DNA of 15,560 nt from Chloroflexota bacterium (lineage in GTDB: Bacteria > Chloroflexota > Ktedonobacteria > Ktedonobacterales > Ktedonobacteraceae): positions 1-15,560 of the forward strand of contig VBHI01000119.1 in the NCBI GenBank assembly GCA_005881495.1, in the 5' to 3' direction. The translations under genes and the position numbers were made by a program. The first letter of the stretch is position 1; each line of letters begins with the position of its first letter. Under the pieces are notes generated by a model, which was not told the origin of the DNA, searched no databases, and was given only the letters and a program-made list of their open reading frames with translations. Below are positions 1 through 7,712 of this stretch, piece by piece.

Positions 1-1521
1 GACATGGGGATGATTGGCATGTTTTCTGATGACACACTGACCACGATCAACGGGTACGGCTACTATGACTTCGGCTTGACGCCTGCGCAGAATGCACAGT
101 TCATTCTCAGGATGCCGCGCATTGTCGGAGCCGCGTCCCGCCTGCTGCGGACTTCGCGGACACGCTGGCAGGAGGCCCGTGCCAGTTATGCAGAGATCGT
201 CAGTCGTTGGGAAACAACGGATCTGCATACCACACCAGGAGCGCAATTGCTCGACGGAGTGCGCGCCATCACGGCTGAAGCCGCCCGGTACTACCTCTCT
301 GTCCAGAGTGGTATTCTCCCGGCAGCGTACACGAGCGAAGCCATCTTCACTCTCGTATACAACCGTTTCCTGAAGGGCCGCAACGCTCCACCCGCGCTGA
401 CGTTTATGCTGGGCTTCGACAGCGCACCGATACAGGCCGAGAAATCGCTGTACGATCTGGCACAATGGGTACGCGAACAGCCGGAACTGGCCCCTGTATT
501 GGCGAACATGTCGAGCGAGCAGTTCAAAACGGCGTATCGCAAGCAGACAGCACGAGGAGCGGTAGAGGATGGACCGTGGCCCGAATTCTGGCGTCGCCTT
601 GCCGATCACCTGGCATGTTTCGGGCACACCATCTATGACCTCGACTTCGCCAAAGCAGTGCTCGCCGATGATCCGGTGCCCGTCGTAGAGACCCTCAAGT
701 TCTTCTTGAGTGGTCAGGCGCCCGATCCCTATGCACGGCAGGCAACCGCGCAAACTGCGCGTAAACAAGCCACACGCACTATTGTTACCCGCTTGCGTGG
801 CTTCCGCTTGAGGACCTTCCAGCGTCTTGTAGAGTTGGCTCAACGCTTCGCCCCGCTGCGCGAAGATGCGCTGGCGGATGTGGGCCTGGGCTGGCCGGTT
901 GTGCGCCGCATGCTGCATGAGATCGGAGAGCGTCTGGTCAAAAGCCTCGCGATCGACACCGCGAACGACGTGTTCTGGCTGAGACTAGACGAAGTGCAGG
1001 CGGCCGTGGCCGCACTTGACGCGGGACAGAAACCTCCGGACTCACATACGGCCGTAGCCGAGCGGCGGGCAACCTGGGAGAGCCAGCGCGCGCTCACGCC
1101 ACCGGTGACCTTGCCGCTCAAAGGCGGTGCCACTTTCCTGGGGATTGACTGGAGTTCATGGATGCCAGCCCGCACCGACCAGCCCACAGGCAATGTGCTC
1201 AAAGGCATCGCCGCCAGCCCCGGTCATGTGACTGGCCCGGCGCGGGTGATTCATGGCCCCGAAGAGTTCGGGCAGATGCGGCAGGGTGATATCCTGGTAG
1301 CGAGGATCACCACACCGGCCTGGACGCCACTCTTTGCGCTTGCCGCGGGTGTGGTCACCGATGTGGGCGGGCCGCTCAGTCACAGCTCCATCGTGGCCCG
1401 CGAGTATCACATTCCGGCAGTGCTAGGCACCGGCTTCGCCACCGCACGTCTTCTCAGCGACCAGCGCATCACGGTCGATGGAGACGCGGGGACGGTAGCA
1501 ACAGAAGCTTCGAGGGTGTAA
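1..1521 (+). CDS. PEP-utilising enzyme, PPS/rifampicin-phosphotransferase-like, C-terminal part (5' end outside window)
   Basis: Open from the first base; the ATG at position 4 is probably an internal methionine, because this family normally runs to 800-900 residues and carries an N-terminal ATP-grasp domain that is absent here. The last ~110 residues are the mobile phosphohistidine domain (PEP-utilisers): a GIAASPGHVTGPARV segment, then GDILVARITTPAWTPLF, then GGPLSHSSIVAREYHIPAV, in which the His after PLS is the expected phosphate-carrying residue. The helical middle, with a DTANDVFWLRLDEV segment, resembles the linker of rifampicin phosphotransferase and PEP synthase. Known family chemistry: the His domain swings between the ATP site and the second-substrate site to phosphorylate pyruvate, rifampicin or another acceptor. 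The substrate cannot be told from this part. Sure about the domain, unsure about the reaction. Confidence 0.85.
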   Translation, partial: DMGMIGMFSDDTLTTINGYGYYDFGLTPAQNAQFILRMPRIVGAASRLLRTSRTRWQEARASYAEIVSRWETTDLHTTPGAQLLDGVRAITAEAARYYLSVQSGILPAAYTSEAIFTLVYNRFLKGRNAPPALTFMLGFDSAPIQAEKSLYDLAQWVREQPELAPVLANMSSEQFKTAYRKQTARGAVEDGPWPEFWRRLADHLACFGHTIYDLDFAKAVLADDPVPVVETLKFFLSGQAPDPYARQATAQTARKQATRTIVTRLRGFRLRTFQRLVELAQRFAPLREDALADVGLGWPVVRRMLHEIGERLVKSLAIDTANDVFWLRLDEVQAAVAALDAGQKPPDSHTAVAERRATWESQRALTPPVTLPLKGGATFLGIDWSSWMPARTDQPTGNVLKGIAASPGHVTGPARVIHGPEEFGQMRQGDILVARITTPAWTPLFALAAGVVTDVGGPLSHSSIVAREYHIPAVLGTGFATARLLSDQRITVDGDAGTVATEASRV

Positions 1522-1646
1522 AAAGAGAGTAACCTCTTGCCCTCTCATTATTTTATGCGCCTTGGAGCGCGTTTTGCGCCCAGGAATAATTTCAGTCACG
1601 GGAGGGGGTTCTCAAGGGTAGATATTTTATGAAACGAGCAGGAAAG

Positions 1647-1680
1647 CGGGTTCGCCTCGTACGGACGGGTTCGCCTCGTA
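1647..1680. repeat. Tandem direct repeat, two copies of a 15-bp unit
   Basis: CGGGTTCGCCTCGTA occurs at 1647-1661 and again at 1666-1680, separated by CGGA (period 19 bp). It abuts the GC-rich repeat that follows and lies in a gap without a convincing gene. Confidence 0.75.
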
Positions 1681-1730
1681 GGGGCGGGGGTGGCAGGGAA
1701 GAAGGGTGGGGACCCTTGGGTCGCCCGGCG
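1681..1730. repeat. GC-rich interspersed palindromic repeat (copy 1)
   Basis: A G-rich stretch ends in an imperfect palindrome, GGGGACCCTTGGGTCGCCC, at 1709-1726. A related sequence (GGGGCGATCCCTTGTGGTC followed by GCCCGG) lies at 11614-11637. The shared core CCCTTG(T/G)GGTCGCCCGG suggests one dispersed repeat family, of the kind common between genes in Ktedonobacteria. It cuts into the 3' side of the transposase fragment on the minus strand. Confidence 0.55.
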
Positions 1731-1751
1731 TCCTGTTCCCCTGCCGCTTCG

Positions 1752-2050
1752 CGAGCCGGAGAGCGGGCCAAATGCCGAGTCCACCCTGCGTAATAATAGG
1801 CGTTTTTCAAGATCTCCAACACCGAGCGTGGAGACAATTTCCTGGTCACGGCCGCATCCAGCTCCCGAATCGCTTTGGAGGGCCGTTGTGTGGGCGTCCG
1901 CTTTAAACGGATCTCTTCTGTGACCGTAATGGTGGCCTGGCCATCTGGAAGGCGGCGATCAACCTGCTCTGCGACGGATGTTAACTCCGCGCGCAGGGTT
2001 TTCACCAGCGTTTTGCCATCAGGGGGAGATCCAGGATGAATGGTTACTTT
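1752..2050 (-). pseudogene. Tn3-family transposase fragment, frameshifted
   Basis: Reading leftward from an in-frame stop at 2051-2053, an open frame encodes ~92 residues that look protein-like (for example LPDGQATITVTEEIRLKR, then RPSKAIRELDAA) and reaches ILKNAYYYAGWTRH at about 1774. A one-base shift there continues as FGPLSGS (1772-1752), after which similarity ends at the GC-rich repeat. The joined motif, hydrophobic-x-x-x-GWTRH-FGPLSG, matches from memory the GFTRHF-type motif that Tn3-family TnpA proteins carry in their catalytic C-terminal half. What is seen: coding-like frame, single-base frameshift, abrupt end. What is inferred: a relic of a Tn3-type transposon. No terminal inverted repeats or resolvase are visible. 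The short in-frame GTG at 2003-2005 is unlikely to be a functional start. Confidence 0.5.
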
Positions 2051-2223
2051 TCAAAAAGTTGCCTGAATATGCCAACCGTAAAAAGCGGAAGAACAGTGAG
2101 GTCACCCAGCTTCTTCTTCCAGGCTTTGACAAGAGCCAACCGCAAGCGATGTAATGTCCCAACTCACAGTAAGGGTTTCGAAGACCACGTCAGCTTCTCC
2201 AGGGAACTTTCCAATCTTCTCCC
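2051..2223. other. Stretch without a convincing gene
   Basis: On the plus strand a 38-codon frame ending with TAA at 2152-2154 (…KKLPEYANRKKRKNSEV…, then LLLPGFD) has a protein-like composition but no start. On the minus strand another short frame overlaps it. Neither was recognised. It may be further debris of the neighbouring mobile element. Confidence 0.3.
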
Positions 2224-2253
2224 TTGACAATACGTCCATTACGGACATATACT
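2224..2253 (+). promoter_or_regulatory. Sigma-70-type promoter of the PadR gene
   Basis: A perfect -35 TTGACA (2224-2229) and a -10 TATACT (2248-2253) are separated by 18 bp. Transcription would start around 2259-2261, that is at the ATG at 2261, so the mRNA is probably leaderless. No Shine-Dalgarno sequence precedes the ATG. Confidence 0.75.
2230..2250. promoter_or_regulatory. Inverted-repeat operator in the PadR promoter spacer
   Basis: ATACGTCC (2230-2237), 5-bp spacer, GGACATAT (2243-2250). The arms are complementary at 7 of 8 positions. The site fills the spacer between -35 and -10, so a bound repressor would block RNA polymerase. Autoregulation by the adjacent PadR protein is the obvious inference; many PadR proteins bind ATGT/ACAT-type dyads at their own promoters. 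Confidence 0.65.
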
Positions 2254-2260
2254 ACATTGC

Positions 2261-2626
2261 ATGAAGACGATCAACACACTCACACCTTTAACACCGGCCG
2301 TGTTCTACATCCTGCTCGCGCTCGCAAGCTCCGAGAAGCACGGCTATGAGATCATGAAGCAGGTCAAACAGGATAGCCAGGGTCAGGTCAAAATGGGAAC
2401 CGGGACGCTCTATGGTTCGCTCAAGCGCATGCTGGCTAATGGGCTGATCGAGGAGGCTGGCGAGAAACCTGATCCTACGCGTGCTGATGAGCGACGCCGC
2501 TATTACCGGCTGACCGAACTGGGACGACGAGCTTTCACGATCGAGTTGCAGCGCTATGCGCGGGTGGTTTCCATCGCCGGGCAACGCAGTCTTCTCCCCA
2601 CTTTCTCTTTGGAGCCAGGTGTATGA
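2261..2626 (+). CDS. PadR-family transcriptional regulator
   Basis: 121 residues, the usual length of a short (subfamily 2) PadR protein. The winged-helix N-terminal domain covers about residues 9-85. Recognisable parts are LTPAVFYILLALASSEKHGYEI (helix 1 and 2 with the family's HGYEI motif), a TGTLYGSLKRMLANGLIEE recognition helix, and the wing with RRRYYRLTELGRR. The remainder is a short C-terminal helix for dimerisation. The start is fixed by the promoter: the ATG sits about 7 nt after the -10 box, with no SD. The stop overlaps the ATG of the next gene (ATGA), so the permease is translationally coupled. PadR proteins are ligand-responsive repressors, often of transporter genes; this one probably controls itself and the downstream permease. 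The ligand is unknown. Confidence 0.92.
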   Translation: MKTINTLTPLTPAVFYILLALASSEKHGYEIMKQVKQDSQGQVKMGTGTLYGSLKRMLANGLIEEAGEKPDPTRADERRRYYRLTELGRRAFTIELQRYARVVSIAGQRSLLPTFSLEPGV

Positions 2627-3645
2627 AACAGCAGCAAGATGTTCAGAAGAGAGCGCGAGCAGAGCGGGTCTACGCCCGGTTCTTGCGCCTTTACCCCCGT
2701 GCCCACCGGCAGGCGTTTGGAGAGCCGATGCTCCAGGCGTTCCGGGACCACTATTGCGATGCCATCGAGACGGAAGGGGAGCAGACCGCGCGGTTCTGGC
2801 TGCGGGTGGTGGGTGATGAAGGCAGGAGCCTGCTCCGTGAGCACATCGCGGCTTTCGCAGAAAGGATCTGGTTCATGAAGATGCTCCTCGTCGCGCCAAC
2901 GCTTGGACTGTGGCGGCGACGGCAGACGCGCGGGCTGGCGCTAGCCGCCCAGCTGGCGATGATTGCGGCGGTGCTGCTGGTATGGGCTCCGCCGCTCTTC
3001 AGCCGGGTGGCGCTCATGGTGGGGCTGCCGGATCTGGTATCCACCAGCCACGGCCTGCATCCCTACTGTCTCAGCGCTGCGGTTGATCGTCCGACCAGCT
3101 CGTTCATCACCGCGTTTATGCAGGGGACGGCTGACATCGGGGCTGGGGAGTTGCATGCGTACCACTTCCGCACCTCGCGCGTGGAGATCAGTACGTTCCC
3201 GCTGGCGCTGGCTGGCACAACCGCTCACCTGCCGGCGTTCCTGCTGGATGGCGAGCCAGCGGCGCACCTCACCACCGACCTGCGCGTGGTGCAGGGCCGC
3301 TTGCCTGTGCCATCTGCCAGCGTGCTCGAAGTCGTCCTCCCGCAGGCGACGGCTGATCAGCTCCATCTCACGGTCGGTGCGCTGGTTCCGATTGCTGCAC
3401 CGACCGCGCCGCTGGTGCACGTCGTGGGCATCGTGCAGCAGGTCGACACGGCGTTCCCGACGAACCGTCGCGCGATGGACCCGGTCAACGAGGACCGGGT
3501 GCGGTATTACGCGCAGTCCAACCCGCTCGACTACATCCTCACCAGCGATGAAGCCATCGGTGCCTACACCTTTGACTGGTCACAGGTTAAGTCGGCATTC
3601 CAGCTGACCCCAACCCTGCCTGGCCTCAATCGTAATGCTTACTGA
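2623..3645 (+). pseudogene. FtsX/MacB-like permease, probably truncated after the first extracytoplasmic domain
   Basis: 340 residues, starting in the ATGA overlap with padR. Residues ~17-50 (FLRLYPRAHRQAFGEPMLQ and on) match the cytoplasmic N-terminal segment typical of PadR-coupled ABC permeases. One membrane segment lies at about 105-125 (LALAAQLAMIAAVLLVWAPP). The rest resembles a MacB-type periplasmic domain (for example GRLPVPSASVLEVVLPQATA). FtsX-type permeases normally carry three or more further membrane helices after this domain; here there are none. The frame ends in the antisense of the 3' end of the convergent glycosyltransferase gene, its last six codons being read from that gene. 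Inference: the 3' part was lost when the two genes were joined. A natural single-helix variant cannot be excluded. No cognate ATPase is adjacent on this strand. Confidence 0.65.
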
Positions 3646-5098
3646 GTGCCCACATCACCGCGAATGGTGCCTTCGGCTGCCGCAAGATCAGGATAGGAGC
3701 ATGATTCTCAAAGTCCACACAAGCATCGCAGGAAGTCCTGGCGACCAGCGTCACCGAGCCGAACCACCGTGCAGCGTCTTGGGGAGCAATATTGATCGTG
3801 ATGACGACCTGGCCGGTACACCCTTGCGGTCCCCAGATATAGAAGGCGTTGTGTCCGCTGATCGGCGGGGGCAGATGATAGCGCCCACCGAATTGCACGA
3901 GCGCCCCAGCCTCGCCATAATTGGAGGTAAAGATGCAGGCCACCCGCTGCTCATCTGGTGGCAGGCCGTGATACACCTGAGCAATCAACGCGACCTGTTC
4001 CTCCCAGCCAAAGCGATCCGCCTGCAGCCCTGCGCTGCTACTCTGTTCATACACGGCGGGTGGCAACACTGGCATCACTGCGAGGGCCAGCAGCATGCCA
4101 CTGATGGCCAGCACCACGGGATAGACCGCGACCCATCTGCGCCAACGCACCCGCCATTCACCCAACAGCACGGCCCCACCAGCATACAACGGCGGGTAGG
4201 CCGGCGCCAGAAAATAGAATTTCCCCTGGATCGCGATGAAGAGAACGAAGAGGATGAGATACGCCCACCCGAAGACCCGATAGCGCGCACCGCGTGCGGA
4301 GAAGGAGTACCACAGTCCTGCCCCCCACAAGAGCACCGAGAGGGGATTCATGCCGAGGATCTGGTTGGTCAGGAAATCAAGCGGCGACCCACCAGCACTA
4401 TGATTTTGGGGATAGCTCGCCCAATACTGGAACGATGCCCAGCCATTCGTGGCATTCCAGAGAAGGAATGGCAAGACGAGAGCGAAGGCGATCAGGCCAC
4501 CAAACAGCGTCCAGCGGGTGAACAGCAGGCGGCGTTGTGGAGTCAGCAGCAATCCGACGACCAGGGCGAATCCCCAGAAGAGGATGGTTTCCTTCGTCAA
4601 CAATCCCAGGCCCGCCACCAGGCCGAACGCAAGCCAGCGCTGGGGGCGTTCATCGCGCAGCAGGACGATGAGGATGGTGGCGGCCAGCGCCCACCAGAAT
4701 TCATCGAAGACATCATAGGCGTAGATTGAGCCGAAGACCAGCAGGACGAGGGCAGTCGCCGATCCCAGGGCAGCGAGTCCCTGGACCCACCCCGTGCCGC
4801 CAAGGAGCCGGGCCATCAGTCCTGTCAGGATGATCGTCCCGGCACAGACCAGGGCCGAGATCACATGGATGGCCCATAAGGCATTGCCGGTGAGGAAGCG
4901 GGGAATCAGCGTGATCCAGGGAACCAGCGGCGGGACATCCACATAGCCGAAGGCGGGATGCTAGCTCATGGCCAGCACATAGAGTTCATCCCGGAAATAC
5001 CCGTAATTGTCGCCGACCAGGACATGGGCCAGGAACGAGATGCCGGCGATGATCAGCACGGCGGGAGCGAGGTCGGCGCGGCGATAAAGGCATGTCAT
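3626..5098 (-). pseudogene. ArnT/PMT-type (GT39-like) membrane glycosyltransferase, interrupted by an amber stop
   Basis: One reading frame continues from 5098 to the stop at 3626-3628, except for a TAG at 4963-4961. Before the stop lies GDNYGYFRDELYVLAMS; after it HPAFGYVDVPPLVPW. Together these form the first extracytoplasmic loop of ArnT/PMT-like enzymes, where the Asp of RDEL is the expected catalytic residue. The remaining 438 codons encode many membrane helices and a soluble C-terminal domain, with no other lesion. The family transfers sugars from polyprenyl-phosphate donors to lipids or proteins outside the membrane. The ATG at 5096-5098 lies inside the repeat element, so the native start appears lost. 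The GTG at 4942-4940 would yield a protein without the catalytic loop. The amber codon is one change from CAG or GAG. Its 3' end overlaps the convergent permease by 20 bp. Confidence 0.8.
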
Positions 5099-5182
5099 TC
5101 TGAGCCGCAGCGAAGAATCTCTGCTGGCCAAGAGAGATCCTTCACGGAGTTTACCCTGAGGAACGAAGGGTTCTGGATGACA
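5093..5182. mobile_element. MITE/REP-like 90-bp repeat element
   Basis: Ends are inverted: TGTCAT at 5093-5098 and ATGACA at 5177-5182. Inside are two stem-loop-prone halves: ATTCTGAG...GAAGAAT (5097-5124 area) and ACCCTGAGGAACGAAGGGT (5154-5172). CATTCTGAG...GCGAAGAATCTC is a motif I remember as a dispersed element in several bacterial phyla. It carries no gene. It sits exactly at the junction between the ATPase stub and the glycosyltransferase frame, and supplies that frame's only in-frame ATG. Confidence 0.6.
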
Positions 5183-5212
5183 GGATGAAGCAGCGGGCAT
5201 GGCAACCACTTT

Positions 5213-5248
5213 TGACGATTGAGTAACGCCTCGAAGCCGGAGTCCCAT
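5213..5248 (-). pseudogene. 5' stub of an ABC-transporter ATPase gene
   Basis: An ATG (5248-5246) preceded by an AAGGA ribosome site begins MGLRLRGVTQS and then loses similarity, running into the repeat element at 5182. It parallels the start of the second ATPase gene (MGLMLRGVSKSFG from 7684). Including the leader, 5226-5267 matches 7662-7703 at 36 of 42 positions. Only about 11-12 codons remain. The arrangement permease-ATPase-permease-ATPase points to a former tandem array of ABC modules whose last member was deleted. Confidence 0.7.
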
Positions 5249-5267
5249 GAGAAAAGATCCTTTCGCG
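5226..5267 (-). repeat. Duplicated ATPase leader and start (copy at 7662-7703)
   Basis: 42 bp, 36 identities, including GATCCTTTCGCG (which on the coding strand holds the AAGGA ribosome site) and the first codons of the ATPase. The same arrangement relative to the end of the upstream permease gene suggests duplication of a permease-ATPase unit. Confidence 0.7.
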
Positions 5268-5316
5268 TAATAACCAGTCGTTTCGTTGTTCGACAGATCC
5301 CGTCCTTCACGGGCGG

Positions 5317-6726
5317 TTAGTCCATCCGTACCAGTTTCACCAGTTGTCCCAGACCAGGCCGCTGCCCGTACATCAAGACGCCGTAGCGATACAGGCGCGC
5401 GGCAAACCAGGTGCAGGCGAGAATGGCAACCAGCATCAACGCGACCGTCACGACGATCTCCCACCAGGCAACCGTGCCCAGAGCCAGACGCACCAGCATC
5501 AACGTCGGGGTCCAGAAAGGAATATATGACAGCACCTTCGTCCAGGGTGCATTGGGAGACGCTACCGCGAGATAGAACAGAAGCCATCCAGTGAGGAGCA
5601 GCAGGCCAGGAAGCATGGTCGCGTTTTGCACCTCATCCTGCCGTTTGACCAGCGCGCTCAGTCCGCCATACAGGGTGGCATACAGGAAGAACGCCAGCAG
5701 AATGTAGATCAGGAACAGGAGGTAGAACGGGATGGACACGCTGGTGAGATACTGGATGAAACCTCCCGCCTTCGCACCGAACAGCGCGGCCTGGAGAGGG
5801 GCTTGCAGCAGGAGCGCCCCAATGCCGACCACTACCAGGCACGTCATCTGTGTCATGCACGCCGCGCCGATGCCCACGATCTTGCCGGCCAGCAGCTGGA
5901 ATGGGGTCGCGGCAGTCACCAGAATTTCCATCACCCGGCTGCTTTTCTCTTCCGCGACTCCCGCCGCGACGATATTGGCATACATCGGGACAAAGATGAC
6001 GATCAGGACAGCACCAGCAACGGCAAGGAGATATCCCGCGATAATTTGATCCGTCGGGCGAGTGCTCTGGCCCTGCTGGGTATACACCATCGTCAGGCTG
6101 GGAGGAGCAAAGAGGCGAGTTGTTTGAGATGGCGTGAGACCAAGGCGATGAGCGGTATCGAGAACGGTGAGCTGCTGGGCCAGAGCCTGAATACTGGTCA
6201 GACTGCTGTCGTTGTTTGGATCGGCATTGGTGTCATAGAGAAACTGGAGGTTCCCTTGCGCAGAACGATCAAGCACGAGCAGGATATCCAACTTGCCATG
6301 CTTGACCTGACTTTGCAAGTTGCGGAGGCGCGCCTGTGGCTGGCTGCTAATCGCATAGGGAGCGAGGCTTCCGGTAGTTGTCCCGTTCAGTTGCGAACTG
6401 ATGTACGAGGTCAGCATCGTCTCATTCAGGCCCGCGACTGTACCCGCGTCATTCACCACGACGACCTGGGTTTGTGAACTTGGCTGCGCAGTAATAGACT
6501 GCACAATCGTCGGGATAAAGGCAGCAAGGAACACGATGATCAGGAGAATACTGCTCGTGATGATGAAACTGCGCTGGGTCACACGATTTTTATATTCGCG
6601 CCCGATAATCAAACGGACATTGCGCAGGGTGTTCTGGGCAGCGGCGCCGCTTGACCTCACCGCTACGGCCCTTTGCTCCTGTTCGGAACGTTCTTGCTCT
6701 GGCATGTCCACCGGTTTCTTTGCCAT
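5317..6726 (-). CDS. ABC-2 type permease, NatB-like
   Basis: 469 residues. I chose the ATG at 6726-6724 (MAKKPVDMPEQ) because GGAGGAAGGA lies just upstream at 6740-6731; the longer frame from 6765 has no such site. The fold follows the NatB/YhaP pattern. A cytoplasmic N-terminus contains LIIGREYKNRVTQRSF, followed by a first helix (ITSSILLIIVFLAAFIPTIV, about residues 53-73). A long extracytoplasmic domain of roughly 150 residues comes next. The C-terminal half has about five more helices, including a conserved EEKSSRVMEIL motif on a cytoplasmic loop. Such permeases export Na+, lipids or antibiotics with a NatA-type ATPase. The matching ATPase upstream is broken, so this permease may lack its motor unless it uses the other ATPase of the operon. 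Confidence 0.88.
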   Translation of the reverse strand: MAKKPVDMPEQERSEQEQRAVAVRSSGAAAQNTLRNVRLIIGREYKNRVTQRSFIITSSILLIIVFLAAFIPTIVQSITAQPSSQTQVVVVNDAGTVAGLNETMLTSYISSQLNGTTTGSLAPYAISSQPQARLRNLQSQVKHGKLDILLVLDRSAQGNLQFLYDTNADPNNDSSLTSIQALAQQLTVLDTAHRLGLTPSQTTRLFAPPSLTMVYTQQGQSTRPTDQIIAGYLLAVAGAVLIVIFVPMYANIVAAGVAEEKSSRVMEILVTAATPFQLLAGKIVGIGAACMTQMTCLVVVGIGALLLQAPLQAALFGAKAGGFIQYLTSVSIPFYLLFLIYILLAFFLYATLYGGLSALVKRQDEVQNATMLPGLLLLTGWLLFYLAVASPNAPWTKVLSYIPFWTPTLMLVRLALGTVAWWEIVVTVALMLVAILACTWFAARLYRYGVLMYGQRPGLGQLVKLVRMD

Positions 6727-6810
6727 GGTTTCCTTCCTCCTTCTCGGCGCGCAGCAACGATGCATGCGCGCCTCGCTCCGCTCACCTGCTCGGATCAGTC
6801 GCCTCTTCCT

Positions 6811-7684
6811 CTACGCTGGGAGAGCAGAGGGAGCATCGGGCAGCGCGGTCGTGCCAACAAGCTCCATGAAGATGTCGGTCAAGGATGGCTCAACTACCTC
6901 GAAACGGCTGATGATGCCGCCGTGTTGCAGCGCCGCCTCCACAATCAGGTTGGGATTGAGGTTGGCCTGAAGCTGCATCTCAATGTAGTCCTGCCGGCGT
7001 TTGGTGACCTGCACGCCAGCGAGCGTATCAAGCCAATTGGCCTCGGGGTCATTGTCGAGCTTGAGGCGTGCCATGTTGCGCCCGTGTTGGCGCTTGATCT
7101 CCTGCACGCTGCCCTGCACCACCACTTGCCCCTTGTTGATGAGCACCATGTCCTCACACAACTCCTCGACTTGCTCCAACTGGTGGGTGGAGAAGATGAT
7201 GGTCTTGCCGCGCCGGTGCATCTCAAGAAAAGCTTCTTTGAGCACCGTCGCGTTGACCGGGTCTAATCCGCTAAAGGGCTCATCCATGATCAGGATCGTC
7301 GGGTCGTGCAACATGGCAGCGAGAAACTGCACTTTCTGCTGGTTCCCTTTGGAGAGTTCTTCGATCTTCTTGTGGCGATTGGCGCTGATCTGGAACCGCT
7401 CCAGCCACTCATCGAGTGCTCTTAGAGCGTCCTGTTTGGAGAGACCAGAGAGGCGTGCCAGGAAGAGCAATTGCGCCTCGACCTCCATCCTGGGATAGAG
7501 TCCACGTTCCTCCGGCAAATAGCCGAAGGATCGACGAGCGACCTCGCGCACCGGTATGCCATTCCAGGTAATCTGGCCGGAGTCGGGGCGAATGAGATCC
7601 AGGATTATGCGCAACCATGGAGAGGTCTTTGATCGCCTGAAATGATCCAAAAGATTTTGAAACGCCTCTCAGCATGAGTCCCAT
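6811..7684 (-). pseudogene. NatA-type ABC ATPase lacking the Walker A segment
   Basis: Starts with ATG at 7684-7682 after an AAGGA site (MGLMLRGVSKSFGSFQAIKDLSMV) and is open to about 7614. At that point the sequence jumps to RIILDLIRPDSGQ in another frame. The ~20-residue stretch between, which in every ABC ATPase contains GPNGAGKT(T), is absent. Total length, 874 bp, is not a multiple of three, so the deletion also shifts the frame. Everything after is intact: signature ELSKGNQQKVQ, Walker B TILIMDEPFSGLDP, H-loop IIFSTHQLE, and a DUF4162-like C-terminal domain. A start at 7650 would give 279 residues but still no P-loop. The lost ATP-binding loop means no hydrolysis. It sits 28 bp after the small permease gene and 84 bp before the NatB-like permease gene, within one operon. 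Confidence 0.85.
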
Positions 7685-7712
7685 AAGAATAGATCCTTTC
7701 GCGAAAAAAACA

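Noticed and set aside
1522..1590. Terminator after the PEP-utilising gene
   Set aside because: Short GAGAG/CTCTC and GCGC pairings exist but none gives a stable stem followed by T residues.
3635..4729. Long open frame on the plus strand (364 codons)
   Set aside because: Shadow of the glycosyltransferase on the minus strand; its composition is rich in Gln, His and Arg and has no recognisable domain.
5281..5316. Terminator after the NatB-like permease (CCCGT/ACGGG stem)
   Set aside because: The stem is only 5 bp and no T-run follows on the minus strand.
5626..6477. Open frame on the plus strand (283 codons)
   Set aside because: Antisense to the NatB-like permease, no ribosome site, composition typical of a shadow frame.
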